NCBI GenBank assembly: GCA_949710005.1
Contig: OX453287.1
Coordinates: 17,736,517 to 17,800,516, forward strand
Length of the DNA stretch: 64,000 bases
Source of the DNA: Ricordea florida
Lineage: Eukaryota; Cnidaria; Anthozoa; Corallimorpharia; Ricordeidae
Reading direction: 5' to 3'
The stretch's first letter is position 1. Each line of letters starts with the position of its first letter. The translations under genes were made by a program, and so were the position numbers. Positions 34,736 through 46,302 of the stretch are shown in pieces. Below the pieces are notes generated by a model. It had not been told where the DNA came from and did not search any database. It saw only the letters and a program-made list of their open reading frames with translations.

Positions 34736-35256
34736 TCAATTTCCAAAAGCCTTTTGAAGTATGGTAGTTTCAGAGTCTTTTGTATTGACCCTCAATGCCA
34801 GTCGTTTTCCATGCTTTTTCTTGAGACAACCACATTTGTCACTCCAAGTAGCTAGGCCGATGTAAATAATAACGTCAGCGCTCTTCTTTTGAGGGGATTC
34901 CATGGCACCTTTGCTTTTCCCTTTTGATTTCTTTGTAACACTTTCCCTCCATTCCTGGCCTTTCATCCGTTTATAGGTAATGAAATTCTGTACCCGCCCA
35001 AATAATCCACTTGGCCCAGCGTCAGATTCTCTTTTGAGAGCTGTGGACAAATTTGAAGTTATGATATGCTGACATTCTAACATAGGAATTGGTCATTTCC
35101 CTCGAAGCTATGAGTAATTTTGGACTGTAAGGTGAAATAGAACCCACCTGATCCACAGTTAGTGCAGAACGTTTGTTCCTCCGTAACCATCGGAATCGAA
35201 GCACCACAATTTCCACAAAACAGCGCTTTGTTCGTCACTTTCCCTCCGTCCGCCAT
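34736..35256 (-). CDS. Transposon-borne zinc-ribbon protein, two exons
   Basis: Exon 1 is 35148-35256 (ATG at 35256) and exon 2 is 34736-35040, joined by a GT-AG intron with matching phase, about 137 aa. It starts MADGGKV, the same seven residues as the transposase, because the inverted end of the element covers both starts. A zinc ribbon follows (FCGNCG...FCTNCG), then a basic stretch (KKSKGKSKG) and a C-terminal part with LKKKHGKRLALRVN. Its role is unknown; similar small zinc-ribbon proteins accompany this transposon type as far as I recall. Intact, unlike the transposase. Confidence 0.65.
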
Positions 35257-35525
35257 CTTTAATGCCACGTTAGTTGCACAAGGTACCTTGGGAATATTTG
35301 TAATTCCGCTGACCGTGTCGCGAGACAATTTGAGCCGTGAATCAAATTGAAATTGCCGTGGTCAAATTGAAATTGCCGTGGTCAAATTGAAATTGCCGTG
35401 GTCAAATTGAAATTGCCGTGGTTAAATTGAAGTTGCCGTGATCAAATTGAAATTGCCGTGGTTAAATTGAAGTTGCCGTGATCAAATTGAAATTGCCATG
35501 GCACTTTTGGGCCACCGTAGAATCC

Positions 35526-37300
35526 AAATTGTTTCGAGTATAAAATATTATGCAAATTTAAGAAATTAATCAGTCGGTTGTACATGACTTTTTCAAATAG
35601 TTTAGAAAAGGCTGGAAGAATTTATATTGGCCTGTAATTACTAAAAAGTGCTGGGTCATCTGCCTTAAAAACTGGAATCACTTTGGCTATTTTGAGAGAT
35701 TCAGGAAACACACCAGTAGACAACGAAGTGTTTATAATGGTTACAAGAGGCTGCGCAATATTATGGAAAGAATGATGAATTATCTTCATGGATATATATT
35801 ATCATGTCCAGGAGCTTTGTTTGCGTTGAACGATTTAACAATATTATTTAATTCACCGACTGTTAGTGGCTGCAATGAAATGGATTCAGAAAGAGCACTG
35901 CTTAAGAAATCCTCGGGTGATGAATTTGTGGAAGGAATTTTGCTCGCCAAATTCGGTCCTATATTGTTGAAGTCATCACAAAACTTATTGGCAATGTCAG
36001 TAGGATTGCTAATTTCCACTACATTTTTGGTGAAGCTTGCAGGATACAGTGATTTAGCGACACGCCTATTGATCACTTCATTAAGAATTTTCCATGTTTG
36101 CTTTAAGTTTGATCTATCCTTATCCAATTTGTTGTCATAATAATTTTTCCTGGCGATACGAACAAGACAAGTTAGCTTATTTCTAAATGACTTATAACTG
36201 GATTCACGCTCATGCCTTGGTTTCCTTAAGAACAGTTTATACAACCTAGACTTTGTTTTAATTGATTTTAAGATTCCAGTTGTAAGCCACGGATTATGCA
36301 GAGTTTTTAAATTCTTCCCTTGACAAAACTTTATCGGAAAACTCTTGTTATAAAATTCAGTATATTTTTGTAGGAACCCATTGTAAGCGGCGTTAGCATC
36401 AGCATAACTCAGAGAATTCCAATCGAATTCACACGAAAGGTTGTTAAATGCATTAATATTCTGACTAGAGAAGTTGCGAATGGGAACACTTTCCTTAGGC
36501 TTAATTGTTGAAGAATGAGCATCAGTGTAACAGAGAGTGAAGATTGGTAAATGATCGGAAAGATCATTGATAATCAGTCCATTGTCACACGAGGCACGCA
36601 GAAATATTGTTAGTAAAAATGTTATCAATCAAGGTGGCGCTGTACGAAGTAAGTCGAGTTGGTCTCGAAATTAGCGGGTAAAGAAAATGAGAAAATAACG
36701 CATTAATAAACTCGTTCGTAGCTGAATGCAAATCAGTTTTAAGAATCTCTAAATTGAAATCACCCATTATGTAACACATTTTATTGTCCCTAGTTACCCG
36801 ATGAAGCAATTGTTGAAAAGATTCCAGGAATTCATGCAAATTAGCAGAGGGAGGACGATAAACTGTACCGATAATAAAGTTTTTTCCATGCGGATTTTGG
36901 ATTTCAACAAAAACAGAGTCAAATAAGGTGGAGTCAGACGGGTACAAATCGGACATAATGTTAAAGTTGAAAGTGTCGCGTAAATAAAGGCCTGTGCCTC
37001 CACCAATCCTACCCACTCTATTCGACGAGATGAAACGATAGCCAGTAACGTTTACATAGTCTTCGTTAATATTATTTAGCCACGTTTCTGAGATACCTAT
37101 AGCTGAAAATTCATGCTGCGAAGAATCTAAGAGCTGGGTAAATTTGTCAAAATTTTTAAGTAAGCTACGGGCATTTAAATGGAAAAGCGAGAAGTTGATA
37201 GCATCCTTCTCATTACGAATTAGCTCATTTAATTCTGGCTCGTTATAGTAACTATATTTCGAAGTAAGATTAAGCCGACTTAATTGAGAAAATTGACAGA
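35526..37300 (-). pseudogene. LINE retrotransposon, 5' part (endonuclease and start of RT)
   Basis: Continues the LINE beyond the nested transposon. In order: an apurinic-type endonuclease domain with FSLFHLNARSLLKN, GISETWLN, GGTGLYLRD, GTVYRPPSAN, MGDFNLEILK, LIDNIFTN and NDLSDHLPIF; a linker; then the RT start with NKAPGHDNI, IPVFKADDP, NYRPISILPAFSKLFEK and the half-motif broken by the insertion. A frameshift near 36600 and a stop near 35785 inactivate it. The 5' edge is near 37270-37300, where a tandem repeat begins. Confidence 0.8.
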
Positions 37301-37440
37301 AACAAACATGGCGACTTAAAGGCGATTTAAGGCGACTTAATTGAGAAAATTGACAGAAACAAACATGGTGACTTAAGGCGACTTAAAGGCGATTTAAGGC
37401 GACTTAATTGAGAAAATTGACAGAAACAAACATGGCGACT
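37278..37440. repeat. ~65-bp tandem repeat, about three units
   Basis: GCGACTTAATTGAGAAAATT followed by GACAGAAACAAACATGG.GAC recurs three times, with GGCGATTTAAGGCGACTTAA between units. Confidence 0.8.
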
Positions 37441-37735
37441 GAAGGTCCCACAGTAGGCCTAATACAGGGAGTGTGCATTTGTCCACAACGGTTGTGATCT
37501 TGTAAACTTACTGGCCAGCTGGTACCACACAGGCCAAAATCGTCAGATACATAACGGTTCTGTTAGTGAGTTCCCTTTTTTGGAGACAATGCAGTGTTTG
37601 AGCTGAGCACGGCACAAACGTTTTGACGCTTAAAGATCGAATGTCCATAACTTAAAAAAGAGAATATAAATTCTGAAAATCATAGCCAGTGAAATAACAT
37701 TCAGGACAAGTCGATAGGTAAAAACAACGGCTCAT

Positions 37736-37869
37736 CCTCGGTGTAAAAACCTGTTAGGTTCACGAGTGACGTAGATAAAGAAGACAAAAGAGAGAAAACA
37801 ATAGAGACTTCAAAAATAATCCTGAAAAAAAAAGAAAAAAAGAAAACTTCACAGGTTTTTACACCGAGG
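37736..37869. mobile_element. MITE with TIR CCTCGGTGTAAAAACCTGT (copy 2)
   Basis: Same ends as 18456-18587 and similar length; the interior is A-rich. It directly adjoins the element starting at 37882. Confidence 0.8.
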
Positions 37870-37881
37870 TAAACCCAAGAT

Positions 37882-38492
37882 CAGGGCATAAAATATGTCA
37901 CACTTGTCAGTACTTGGCCTAATGTTGTTTGCCTTGTACACCAATGACCTACCAAGCGCTGTTACCTCTGGCTCTGTCTTTATGTACGCAAATGACACCA
38001 CCGTTTATTGCATCGGGGACACTGTTGATAACACTGTCACTTCTTTAAATAAAGAGAACTTAAAGCGATCGTCGAGATTATCCGCTGGATGTATAGACTC
38101 TTGAACGGCTCATTTCGCTTTTTAGTTAATCTAGGCCGGCATCATGAAATTTAATCTTAGTACGTTTGCGCGTTACTTTTAAGTCATTTATTTTTTAAAA
38201 ATTCATTTACTGATCTACTGTGGTCACGTACCATGGATCCCACCAAACTGTGGCAGAGCATTAAATATTCGTGTAGCTATCACGCCCATAATTGTTCGCA
38301 GACGAAACAGTTTCACGCATTTATCTTGACATTTGAATTCGTATCTTTCCACGTTCGTAATTTTCCTACCAATGCCTCATTGAACGACGAACCTCGCGCT
38401 TAATGTAAAACAACAATTTTGTCGAAAGTCCGAGACAGGCTGAAAACAAAATGACCGTATCAACAGACAAGTGTGACATATTTTATGCCCTG
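37882..38492. mobile_element. TIR element containing an RT fragment
   Basis: A 27-bp perfect inverted repeat (CAGGGCATAAAATATGTCAC...) bounds 611 bp. Just inside the left end, 37908-38085 (+) reads as a reverse-transcriptase piece (LMLFALYTNDLPSAVTSGSV, then FMYANDTTVYCIGDT). The catalytic ADD is changed to AND. The rest is noncoding. Confidence 0.7.
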
Positions 38493-38943
38493 TCACAGTT
38501 CGGTGAGATCCGTAGAAAGATTTCTAGCTATCAACCAATCAGAAGTCAAACAAAAAGCAATTTTTACTTATACTAGTACGCACGCGTGTGAATTCCCGCC
38601 CTTGGAGCTGACAACATGTAGCTATCTAGATTTTGATTGGTTCGTTTGACCTGGTTCATTTTGTGAGTAATAATCATTGATGTTGATTTTAAGTTAGTCA
38701 CTAAAAAACCTCTCTAAATATGTAGAATCCGGGGGGGGGGGGGGGAGAACAACCATACAAAGTGACGGGATTGCTCGTCGTGCCTTTTCAGGAGTCAAAA
38801 TTGGTAGATTGGTACCTCTTGCCCTACAAGATCATAATGGCCATTGACGGAATTATCTCGGTATCTTTTGGGGTGATTTCCAACGGGCACCCCTGTCATT
38901 TTTTATGGGACCCTCCCCCAAGTGATAGAATACATGTAACGCT

Positions 38944-41900
38944 TCACTGTACAAGAATGTAGCAAGATGCTTGAATGTGCTTTTCCCCGTTGTCTGCACT
39001 ATAATGTCCAGCTTCATTTCCACAAGAGTTGTGGTCGTTCTGTCCCCCATGTTCTCCGGCAGAACCGAAACCAATTCTTGAGTCGCAAGAACTGCAATGC
39101 ACTTCATTATTGCTTACAATACCGATTCGTGTCACCGCTGCCAATGCGCCTCCATTTGCGTTGAATCCTTCCCTGTTACAATTATATTGTAGCGAAGAAT
39201 CGGCCAAAAGGGATTTCCACGCATTTCTGCCATTAGTTGTTGGTCGGTAGACACCATCTGCCAGTAGAGAATGTAACGAGTCAGCTGATTGGTTGATAGC
39301 GAGCCAGTTAGTGGTCTCTCCGACCCTCATACCGAGACAAACTTTTGTCACAGGGGTACTCCAGTAGGTCGGTGATTTCGTTTCTGTATCGTCCAATCCA
39401 AGCTGTGCGGATTCCGGTTTGTATTCTTGCTTATTGCTCCAGAGATCTGAACTGTAAGAGAATGTTGTCTACAAAGAAAGGAAAAGGTTATTCTGTTGAG
39501 CCCAAACGTTTCTGAAAAATTAGGAAAACACTGAAGTAAGGATGTTTTGTTGTAAATTCATTGACTCTTTCCGTAGCTAATCGACTGCAAGTAGAAAAAG
39601 CATGTATCAGAAGTTTAACGACTTTTTCATTTATGGCAATTACATGGAAGCTGCTGTGCAGGTTTTGGGTTTTACAGCAGACTTTCAAAGTGTAACAGAC
39701 TATAGAACAATAAGTGACAATTTACCTTTTCACATTCAACTTTCTCAATCTACTAATTCTTCTCTATTGGTTTTTAAAATAAGAAACAGTGCGTGCAAAG
39801 TCACCCTTTTGTTCTGCGCTAAAAACTCTTTTCAGTACCTTATTCCCATTAATCTTCATAACTAGAGTCCAGCCTCCACCGCCACATCCTGGAATCTCCT
39901 CCATCTGACAATAGGTATGGGCCGACCCTCCCCCTTCAGTCGCTATATAGTAGGCAGCGTTTACAGAATCACTACAAATTTAAAATTCAAAGTTCATATA
40001 CTTGAGAATTAAACAGTGAAGTTTCGAGTAGATAAAATAGTACTTGAAACTTCCTGCTAGCAGAAGATGAAGAAGGCATAACTAATTGGAAAATTACCAT
40101 TGGAACTGTAAAACAAGAATTACTGTACTGTGGTACTGTTTGTCCTGCAGTGTGACCATTCTATGGAAAGCTACTGAACAGTACTGTACTGTGATACTGT
40201 TTGTTTTACTATACATTGTGGTTCTAACTTTTTCATCTGTGGATCAAACCATGCAGTGTGACCATTCTTTGAAAAGCTACTGAACAGCACTGTACTGTGG
40301 TACTGTTTGTTTTACTATTCACCGTGGTTCTAACCTTTTCAACTGTGGATCAAACCATGCAGTGTGACCATTCTTTGTAAAGCTACTGAAGAGTACCCTA
40401 CTGTGGTGCTGTTTGTTTTACTATCATGACAATGTGGTTCTAAGTTTTTCATCTGTGGATCACACCATGCAGTGAGACCATTCTTTGGACAGGTACTGAA
40501 CAGTAATGTACTGTGGTACTGTTTGTTTTACTATACAGTGTGATTCTAACTTTTACAACTGTATGTTAAAACCATGCAGTGAGACCATTCCTTGGAAAGT
40601 TACTAAACATTATTGCAGAGCAGTACTGTTTGTATTTCTATAGAATGTGGTTCTAAGTTTTCCATCTGTGGATCAAACCATGAAGTGTGACCATCCTTTG
40701 GAAAGCTACTGAATAGTACTGTACTGTGGTACTGTTTGTTTTACTATACAGTTTGGTTCTAACTTTTTAATCTGTGGATCAAACCATGCAGTGTGACCAT
40801 TCTTTGTAAAGCTACTGAACAATGCTGTACTGTGGCACTGTTGTTTTACTATTAAGTGTGTGAATCTGCCTTTTTGTTTGTAGATCAAACGTAGTATGAA
40901 GTATGGCTATTCATTGGAAATGCACCGTAGCTGAATTGAATTGCCCTGTGGTACTTTTTTTTCTAAAAATATAATGTGGTTCCAGTTTTTTTAATCTATA
41001 GCTAGATTAAGCCACTTAGTGTGACCCTTTCATTGCAAAACAAAAGTACCAACCACAACAAGGGCCGTTTGATCATTTTTTCATAAAGCACTGTTCTTTT
41101 CAATTCATAATCCTCCTTTAATCCTCGGCCTTGTCCACACCAATCCGTTTTCTGTTGAAAAACTAACTTTTTCTTTACGGATACTGCTTCCGTCCACACG
41201 TTTTCGATGAAAGCTTTCCAAAAACGCTCTCCAGAGCGGAACAATTTGTAAACAGTGCTCTCTCTCCTGTACGTGTGGACGCACGAAAACGAAACTTTTT
41301 GAAAAGGCTACAGTTAATATGCAAGTAAAACAAAGGAAAAACTCACGGTTCATTGGAAAGGACTTCTGCGCAGGATTTGGCAGGTATGGATGGGGAGTGG
41401 CCTCTCATTTCTGTGCATTGGAGACAAAATAGTTTGTTATTTCTGACAGAAGTTATATTTGTCCGGTTGCCGAAGTTTAGAAGTCTTTAGTAGAACTAAG
41501 GGACGGACCATTAGAAAAGTGATGGGGGGGGGGGGGGGGTGGAGAAAAAAACAAAAACAAAATTCATGCAAGGGAAAATGGCAAAAAAAAATTCATGCAA
41601 AGAAGAAGGTATAAAAAACAATTCATGCAGAAGGAAGGTCCAATTGTGACTTTTTCACACGCAGTAAAAAAAAATTCGTGCAGAGGGGTTTACCTGAAAA
41701 AAAATTCCTGCACAAGCAGTGAGCGAAAAAAAAATTCGTGCAAGCTGAAAATTCCCCACCCCCCCATCACTTTTCTAATGGTCCGTCCCTAATTACTCAG
41801 TCAGAGTGAGTTCACCGTGTCACAAAGTGCCATAGCAGGTTGTTGGCAAACTTTGCGACAACCCTGTGAGTGATTTTTTATTATTTCGATTAAAAGATAG

Positions 41901-44900
41901 CTACTGAACACCTTACGTACAAAGGAAATACTTACACCTTAATGCGCAACTTTCCAATTTCTGACACCGGATAATGAAAGCCGAGAAACGAGACGTAATT
42001 TCAAACTTGCCCTTTTTGTCTGTAGCCCGAAAAAAAAAACAAGTACCTTGATCGCAGCTTTTTCCAGTGAATCCTACGGGACAAACACAATGAAAGCTTT
42101 CGTCTTCAAGAAAGGTGGGTTGACATGTCGCGTTCATCACACAAGGGGAACTACTGCACGGATTCTGAAATTTTTAAATTAGACCAAGTTAAACGCGATA
42201 GATCTTGCGTGTTAAATTGAGAACGATGTAACATTTCATTGCTCACCACTGTACCGTAGTAATGGTAACCGTTCTTTTCTACCAAACCCTGGGGATGCTG
42301 TTGGTGATCACTGCTGCTGAGCTGACATATCCACGTCTCGTTTGGAAGGCGTGGACTAATGTTCACTGATTGACAGGTGTCGTCTTGGTAACAGTAAACA
42401 TTACACATTTCTTCCTGAGTCAACTCCACTGTCTTGGTCACGTGACCTTCTAAGGCCTTATTACGGATTGGCGGTAAAAACTCTTTAACACGGCAACAGT
42501 CTTGTAAGGAGAAAAAGACGATGGTGAATAATTACCGGCTGTTAAAAAGAGTAGGAGACTATATTGTGTTTGAACTTGTTTATTAACGAGTAATTTACGT
42601 TAAGCTGAATATCATCTTGTGTTCGGGCACTCGCTTGTGCAGTTAGCGGATTGAAAGATACAATTGATAAAAAGAAGTTTCCCACTGACCATGTTGTAAT
42701 GATTGGCCTTAAATTGTATAAAGTACATCGTCTCTACTGTTCGCCGTTGTTTTCCGTAGCACGTGCAGCATACATTTTTTAGATCACGTGACCATCTTTG
42801 TCCGATCACTCGGTGAGAATCCAACTTTATTCCATAGGTACTGAGATTTACTCCTTATAAATCTGTGTGAGAAAAATAGTCTGTAAAAAAACTAGAAGCA
42901 ATTTGATTGGTTGGACCATTTTCTTCACTAGTGAAAAAAAGTGGTCCGACCAATCCCAGGTCGGAGACGATTTGTTTTCACTGTTCATAGAGGTGGGATC
43001 AGTTTTGGCGCCATCAACTCGGCAAAAAGTGAGCAATAACGGCTTCTTCCTCAGCTTCTTCTTTGAGAAATTCTAGGTTTGCAGATACAGCTTCAGTCGA
43101 GGACTTCAAACAAGATCAAGAAAATAAAAATACGAATAACAAATCCGAACAGCCTGTCGCTTCACTGAAAGAATTCTTGACGTTGAAAGGCGAATCAAGG
43201 TCCGTAGAAGAAATTCCTTCAAACTAGCTCAATTCAGTTCATGAGTGAATTAATTTTGTCCGGTAGCAGTGGGAAAGAAGGAAAACAAAGATTATGAGCC
43301 AAGTTCGCTCCGTTCTCTCTTTCGCAACGGTTATTTGAGTAAAAAAGCTACGGATTCAGCATCTCAAAGGAAGTGGTGTTTGAAAAAGCAAGAGCCGCAT
43401 TATAATCAAAACAAAAAGGTAATTTTACATTGTATTTCCCGTACACAAGACATTCCTGAGTCATTCACGAGTCGTTTTAAAACGTTTTTAACTGTCTTTG
43501 GTTCTTATACTTCTAGCGACATTTCGAACAGTGTTTAAAGTAGAATTTTCCAGTTCGTGCAATGTTTGTATCATTTTAGAGAAGTAAATTTTGAACGCAT
43601 TTTTAACTTGACTGTCGTGTTTATTCGGTAGGCTCCAAAATAAAGCCTGCTAAGTGCGTTTTGCACCTTGTTGTGGTATCTTGATTTTTCTAGCCCAGCG
43701 TGATTCATGATCAGTTAGTAGTATTTTGTAAGGAGTAAATCTCAGTACCTAAAAAATAAACAAATTACTTCATGGTTAGTTCGCCCGTACCATTTTTCTT
43801 CACTCGTTGTGAAGAAAAGTAAACTCACTCGTTCGCTGCGCTCACTCGTTCGTTTTCTATTCTTCACAACTCGTGAAGAAAAATCGTCCGCGCTCACTAA
43901 CCATGAAGTAATCTCTATATCTCACCTTCGAAATTCTAATGGAAGATTTACCATTCTAATGACTTAAACGGTATTTATACAAAGTTGCACACGAAATCAT
44001 TTGATTCCTTGTTAAGAAATAGACATACAAAAATCTCGGCACTCAATTTCAATTTTTTGCTCTCTCAATTAATTTAAAACTTCTGCTCTGTTTAGAATTA
44101 ATTGACGTGCTCACAGCCAATCAGCGCGTTGACATTTTGTATGTATAATATTAACTGACAGAAAAAAGGTGTTGTGCCTTGGCACTTGGCGGGATTAAAA
44201 TTGTTTTTAAGTTGCCGTTTTGTGTAGCCCGAGTGAACGCTCCCGAAAGCGGCTAGTTTAAATTAAGCATACAGTTCCGACCAAATTAAGGCCGATATTA
44301 TAAAGCCAATCCCATTACTTTACAGAAATGTCTGAGGTATAAATAAAAAAACCCTTTCTTAAGAACACAAAGTTCTTTAGGTAAGTATATATATTAAAGA
44401 AAATGTAAATTACCGAGAAGGCAGATAACAATTTAACAGCCCTCTAAAGTTATTTAATAACTAGGCGTTAAACCAATTTTCGAAGCCAAATCTCCAAACA
44501 CAAGAAAGCAGGATCGGATCTCTCAAAAGCAAATAGTCACATGACCAGCCAGCGCTTCCTAAACTTCATAAACTCTTAAAGTTAAGTAACCCTTAAAGAA
44601 GCAAAACAATACTTTACAACGAATTCTCATTTTTGTGTAGCATTTTGCTCAACGGGCTCGTACAATTTTAGTCTTTAAAAACATTTTTGGACTTTCTTAT
44701 TTCAAAATGCACTCGAAATTACTTTAATACGTATACTAATCGGAACAGGATTGTAAATTTTAGAAACTAGACATACAAAACCTGCCTATTCCGGACAAAA
44801 GACATAATTGACTTTTGTCCAACTCAGTAACTTTGGAAATAAAAAGAAAACTGTTGGTGCACATCTCAGTCTTTTGGTGTCTTTTTGAAAGAAAATTCGG

Positions 44901-45051
44901 AAATTGTTTATTTCGGTGTATAGTGTTTTTAAGAAAGAATACGGCGTAGCTTTCTCTCTCAAATTATTTAGATGCATGTCTTACCTTTCTCCGCAATAAA
45001 ACATGAAATATAAAATAACGTAAGCAGTACTGCTGAGGGCTCCACCATCAT
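38944..45051 (-). CDS. Secreted PAN-EGF-fibrinogen-like protein, similar to coral skeletal organic matrix protein 5
   Basis: Six exons with consistent phases: 44985-45051, 42247-42500, 42047-42164, 41824-41863, 39839-39971, 38944-39468; 378 aa. Exon 1 is a signal peptide (MMVEPSAVLLTLFYISCF). Exon 2 is a PAN/apple-like domain (MCNVYCYQDDTCQSVNI). Exon 3 is an EGF-like domain (NPCSSSPCVMNATC...FHCVCPVGFTGKSCDQG). Exons 4-6 form a fibrinogen-related-like domain (TCYGTFDSVNAAYYIA, CGGGGWTLVMKINGNK, TFSYSSDLWSNKQEY, CNREGFNANGG, CDSRIGFGSAGE, HSCGNEA-type NSCGNEAGHYSADNGEKHI). This build and the C-terminal sequence match what I remember of Acropora 'uncharacterized skeletal organic matrix protein 5', which is secreted into the skeleton. 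A second copy of exon 1 is at 47049-47115. Confidence 0.85.
40110..40910. repeat. ~106-bp minisatellite array (about seven units)
   Basis: Repeats of GTACTGTTTGTTTTACTATA, GTGGTTCTAACTTTTTCATC, TGTGGATCAAACCATGCAGT, GTGACCATTCTTTGGAAAGC at 103-110-bp spacing, in the intron between exons 4 and 5 of the matrix-protein gene. Confidence 0.9.
41499..41790. mobile_element. MITE with TIR AGGGACGGACCATTAGAAAA
   Basis: The ends AGGGACGGACCATTAGAAAAGTG and its exact inverse enclose five degenerate units with AAAAATTC.TGCA and a G-run/C-run pair next to the ends. 34 nt from exon 4 of the matrix-protein gene. Confidence 0.8.
42835..43751. mobile_element. TIR element with decayed Crypton-type recombinase fragment
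   Basis: A perfect 23-bp inverted repeat (TAGGTACTGAGATTTACTCC...) bounds 917 bp. On the plus strand 43150-43450 reads, with stops and shifts, as the N-terminal part of a Crypton/DUF3504-type tyrosine recombinase: EFLTLKG, then NKDYEPSSLRSLF followed by YLSKK. 'KDYEPSSLR' is characteristic of that family as I recall. A TIR-bounded element holding a Crypton relic may be a composite. It sits in intron 1 of the matrix-protein gene. Confidence 0.6.
43767..43911. repeat. Imperfect hairpin element
   Basis: TTACTTCATGGTTAGT...CACTCGTTGTGAAGAAAA with the inverse TTCTTCACAACTCGTGAAGA...ACTAACCATGAAGTAA. Fold-back sequence. Confidence 0.7.
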
Positions 45052-45985
45052 TTTCTCATTTGCTTTTAAAAAAAGGTCGCGTTGTGAATTAGTTGTAAAT
45101 AAATCATGATCTTAATTTTTGAAATAAATTTAACTAAAAGGGAAGGCTATTGAATTCTTGTTAATTATTTAAAACTCTCGTCACTCTATCACGGCTTTTT
45201 CCCAGTTGATATTAGGCTTTCTTCTTCTCTTTTTTTTTGTGTGGTCTGAAAATTAACGTATAAGAATATCCATAGACGAAAAAAGTTACAACTGAATAAA
45301 ATCTACAATGCCGCTGAATTCAACGCTTTCTTTTACTAATTTCATTTATCCACAAACATTGCGCGTCAGGCCTAACTTGTTATATAGATACAAATTCGTT
45401 GTGTTTTATCGCTCACGAAAGTTTTCGGAGATGAACGAGTTTGGAATGGTTTGAAATTTTCCGTGGAATTTTTCTCGTCCAGTTTAAGAATTGAAGAGTT
45501 ACTCAATGCAATTCTGGTTGGCCTGGAAAACTAACTTTTCAGCACTTTTATGAATTTACTCATTTGTATATTTAGTTTTCAAAATATTAGTAGTCATCTC
45601 CTGCTTTGCTTTTGTTATGTGCGCATCTGGGGTTCGGTTTGAAGGCGCGTGTTCTACTGCACATTTGAACCATGAGGTATTGATGAAGAAGTACAAGCCC
45701 CAAAGGATATGCGGCATAGCTGATATACAAACGCATAATACATAGAGGGGCGGATCTAAGGGAGAGGTGCAGGGGGTACGCACCCCACCCCTAAGGGAAT
45801 CTGCGGCTGTCTAATATAACTAGTATTCTGCTAGAAAAAAAATATGCGGTTTCTTCGTGTTGAAGTAAAACGTGCGTAGTAAGCTTTCTTCTTCGTCCAG
45901 TGTTCGTTTTTAAAATGTGTTTGTGTCACTCGTCAGTTACTTCATTCCGTAGAGGTGCGCTCCCTCCTTACCAAAATCCTGGATC
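44262..45985. repeat. Tandem segmental duplication, copy A (holds exon 1)
   Basis: Starts AATTAAGCATACAGTTCC and follows copy B (46303 onward) base for base with small indels through the exon-1 region, the AAACTCTCGTCACTCTATC segment and GAGGGGCGGATCTA, ending near CTCCCTCCTTACC. Offset about 2.04 kb at the start and 2.15 kb at the end. Confidence 0.85.
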
Positions 45986-46302
45986 TGCCCGTGAACTGTA
46001 TCTTTAAAAAGCGCTAGAACAGTTTTTCCTAACCTGATCATGACCAACACTGGCTGAGTCTAATAACTGAAGATGAATGTGAGTTTAAGGGTGCGTTCCT
46101 ATTGTACGAACCGATGAATCCACTCAAGAGAAGGATTCATCGGTCCCTTTGGTGCGCTATGATCTGTGTCATCTCGGATCACAAATCCAAATCCGGATTA
46201 TACCAAAGGAACTCACCCTGAGTGTCAATTATGGCGGCACAAGTCCATCATTGTTAAAGTTCTTGAACTGCTTTATCTGGCACTGAAGATTCGTTTTTTT
46301 AA

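Larger units (their letters stand above)
32878..35519. mobile_element. IS3EU-like DNA transposon with tandem-repeat TIRs
   Basis: 2642 bp, ends TACGGTGGCCC and GGGCCACCGTA, 6-bp target duplication. Each inverted end is about 290 bp: the terminal 20 bp, eight or nine tandem 20-bp units (CACGGCAATTTCAATTTGAC), then a unique part (GCTCAAATTGTCTCGCGACA ... AGATGGCGGACGG) reaching into the first codons of both element genes. It carries a DDE transposase relic (+) and a spliced zinc-ribbon gene (-). The 6-bp duplication and TA...TA-type termini fit what I recall of the IS3EU superfamily; the family name is therefore moderate. Confidence 0.85.

Noticed and set aside
42612-42824. Minus-strand frame with several Cys, possible extra PAN exon
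   Set aside because: Weak resemblance to the PAN exon, no consistent splice phases, and the gene model is complete without it.
44786-44977. 63-aa minus frame duplicated at 46852
   Set aside because: It is intron sequence behind the duplicated signal-peptide exon; similarity of the two frames reflects DNA duplication, not protein selection.
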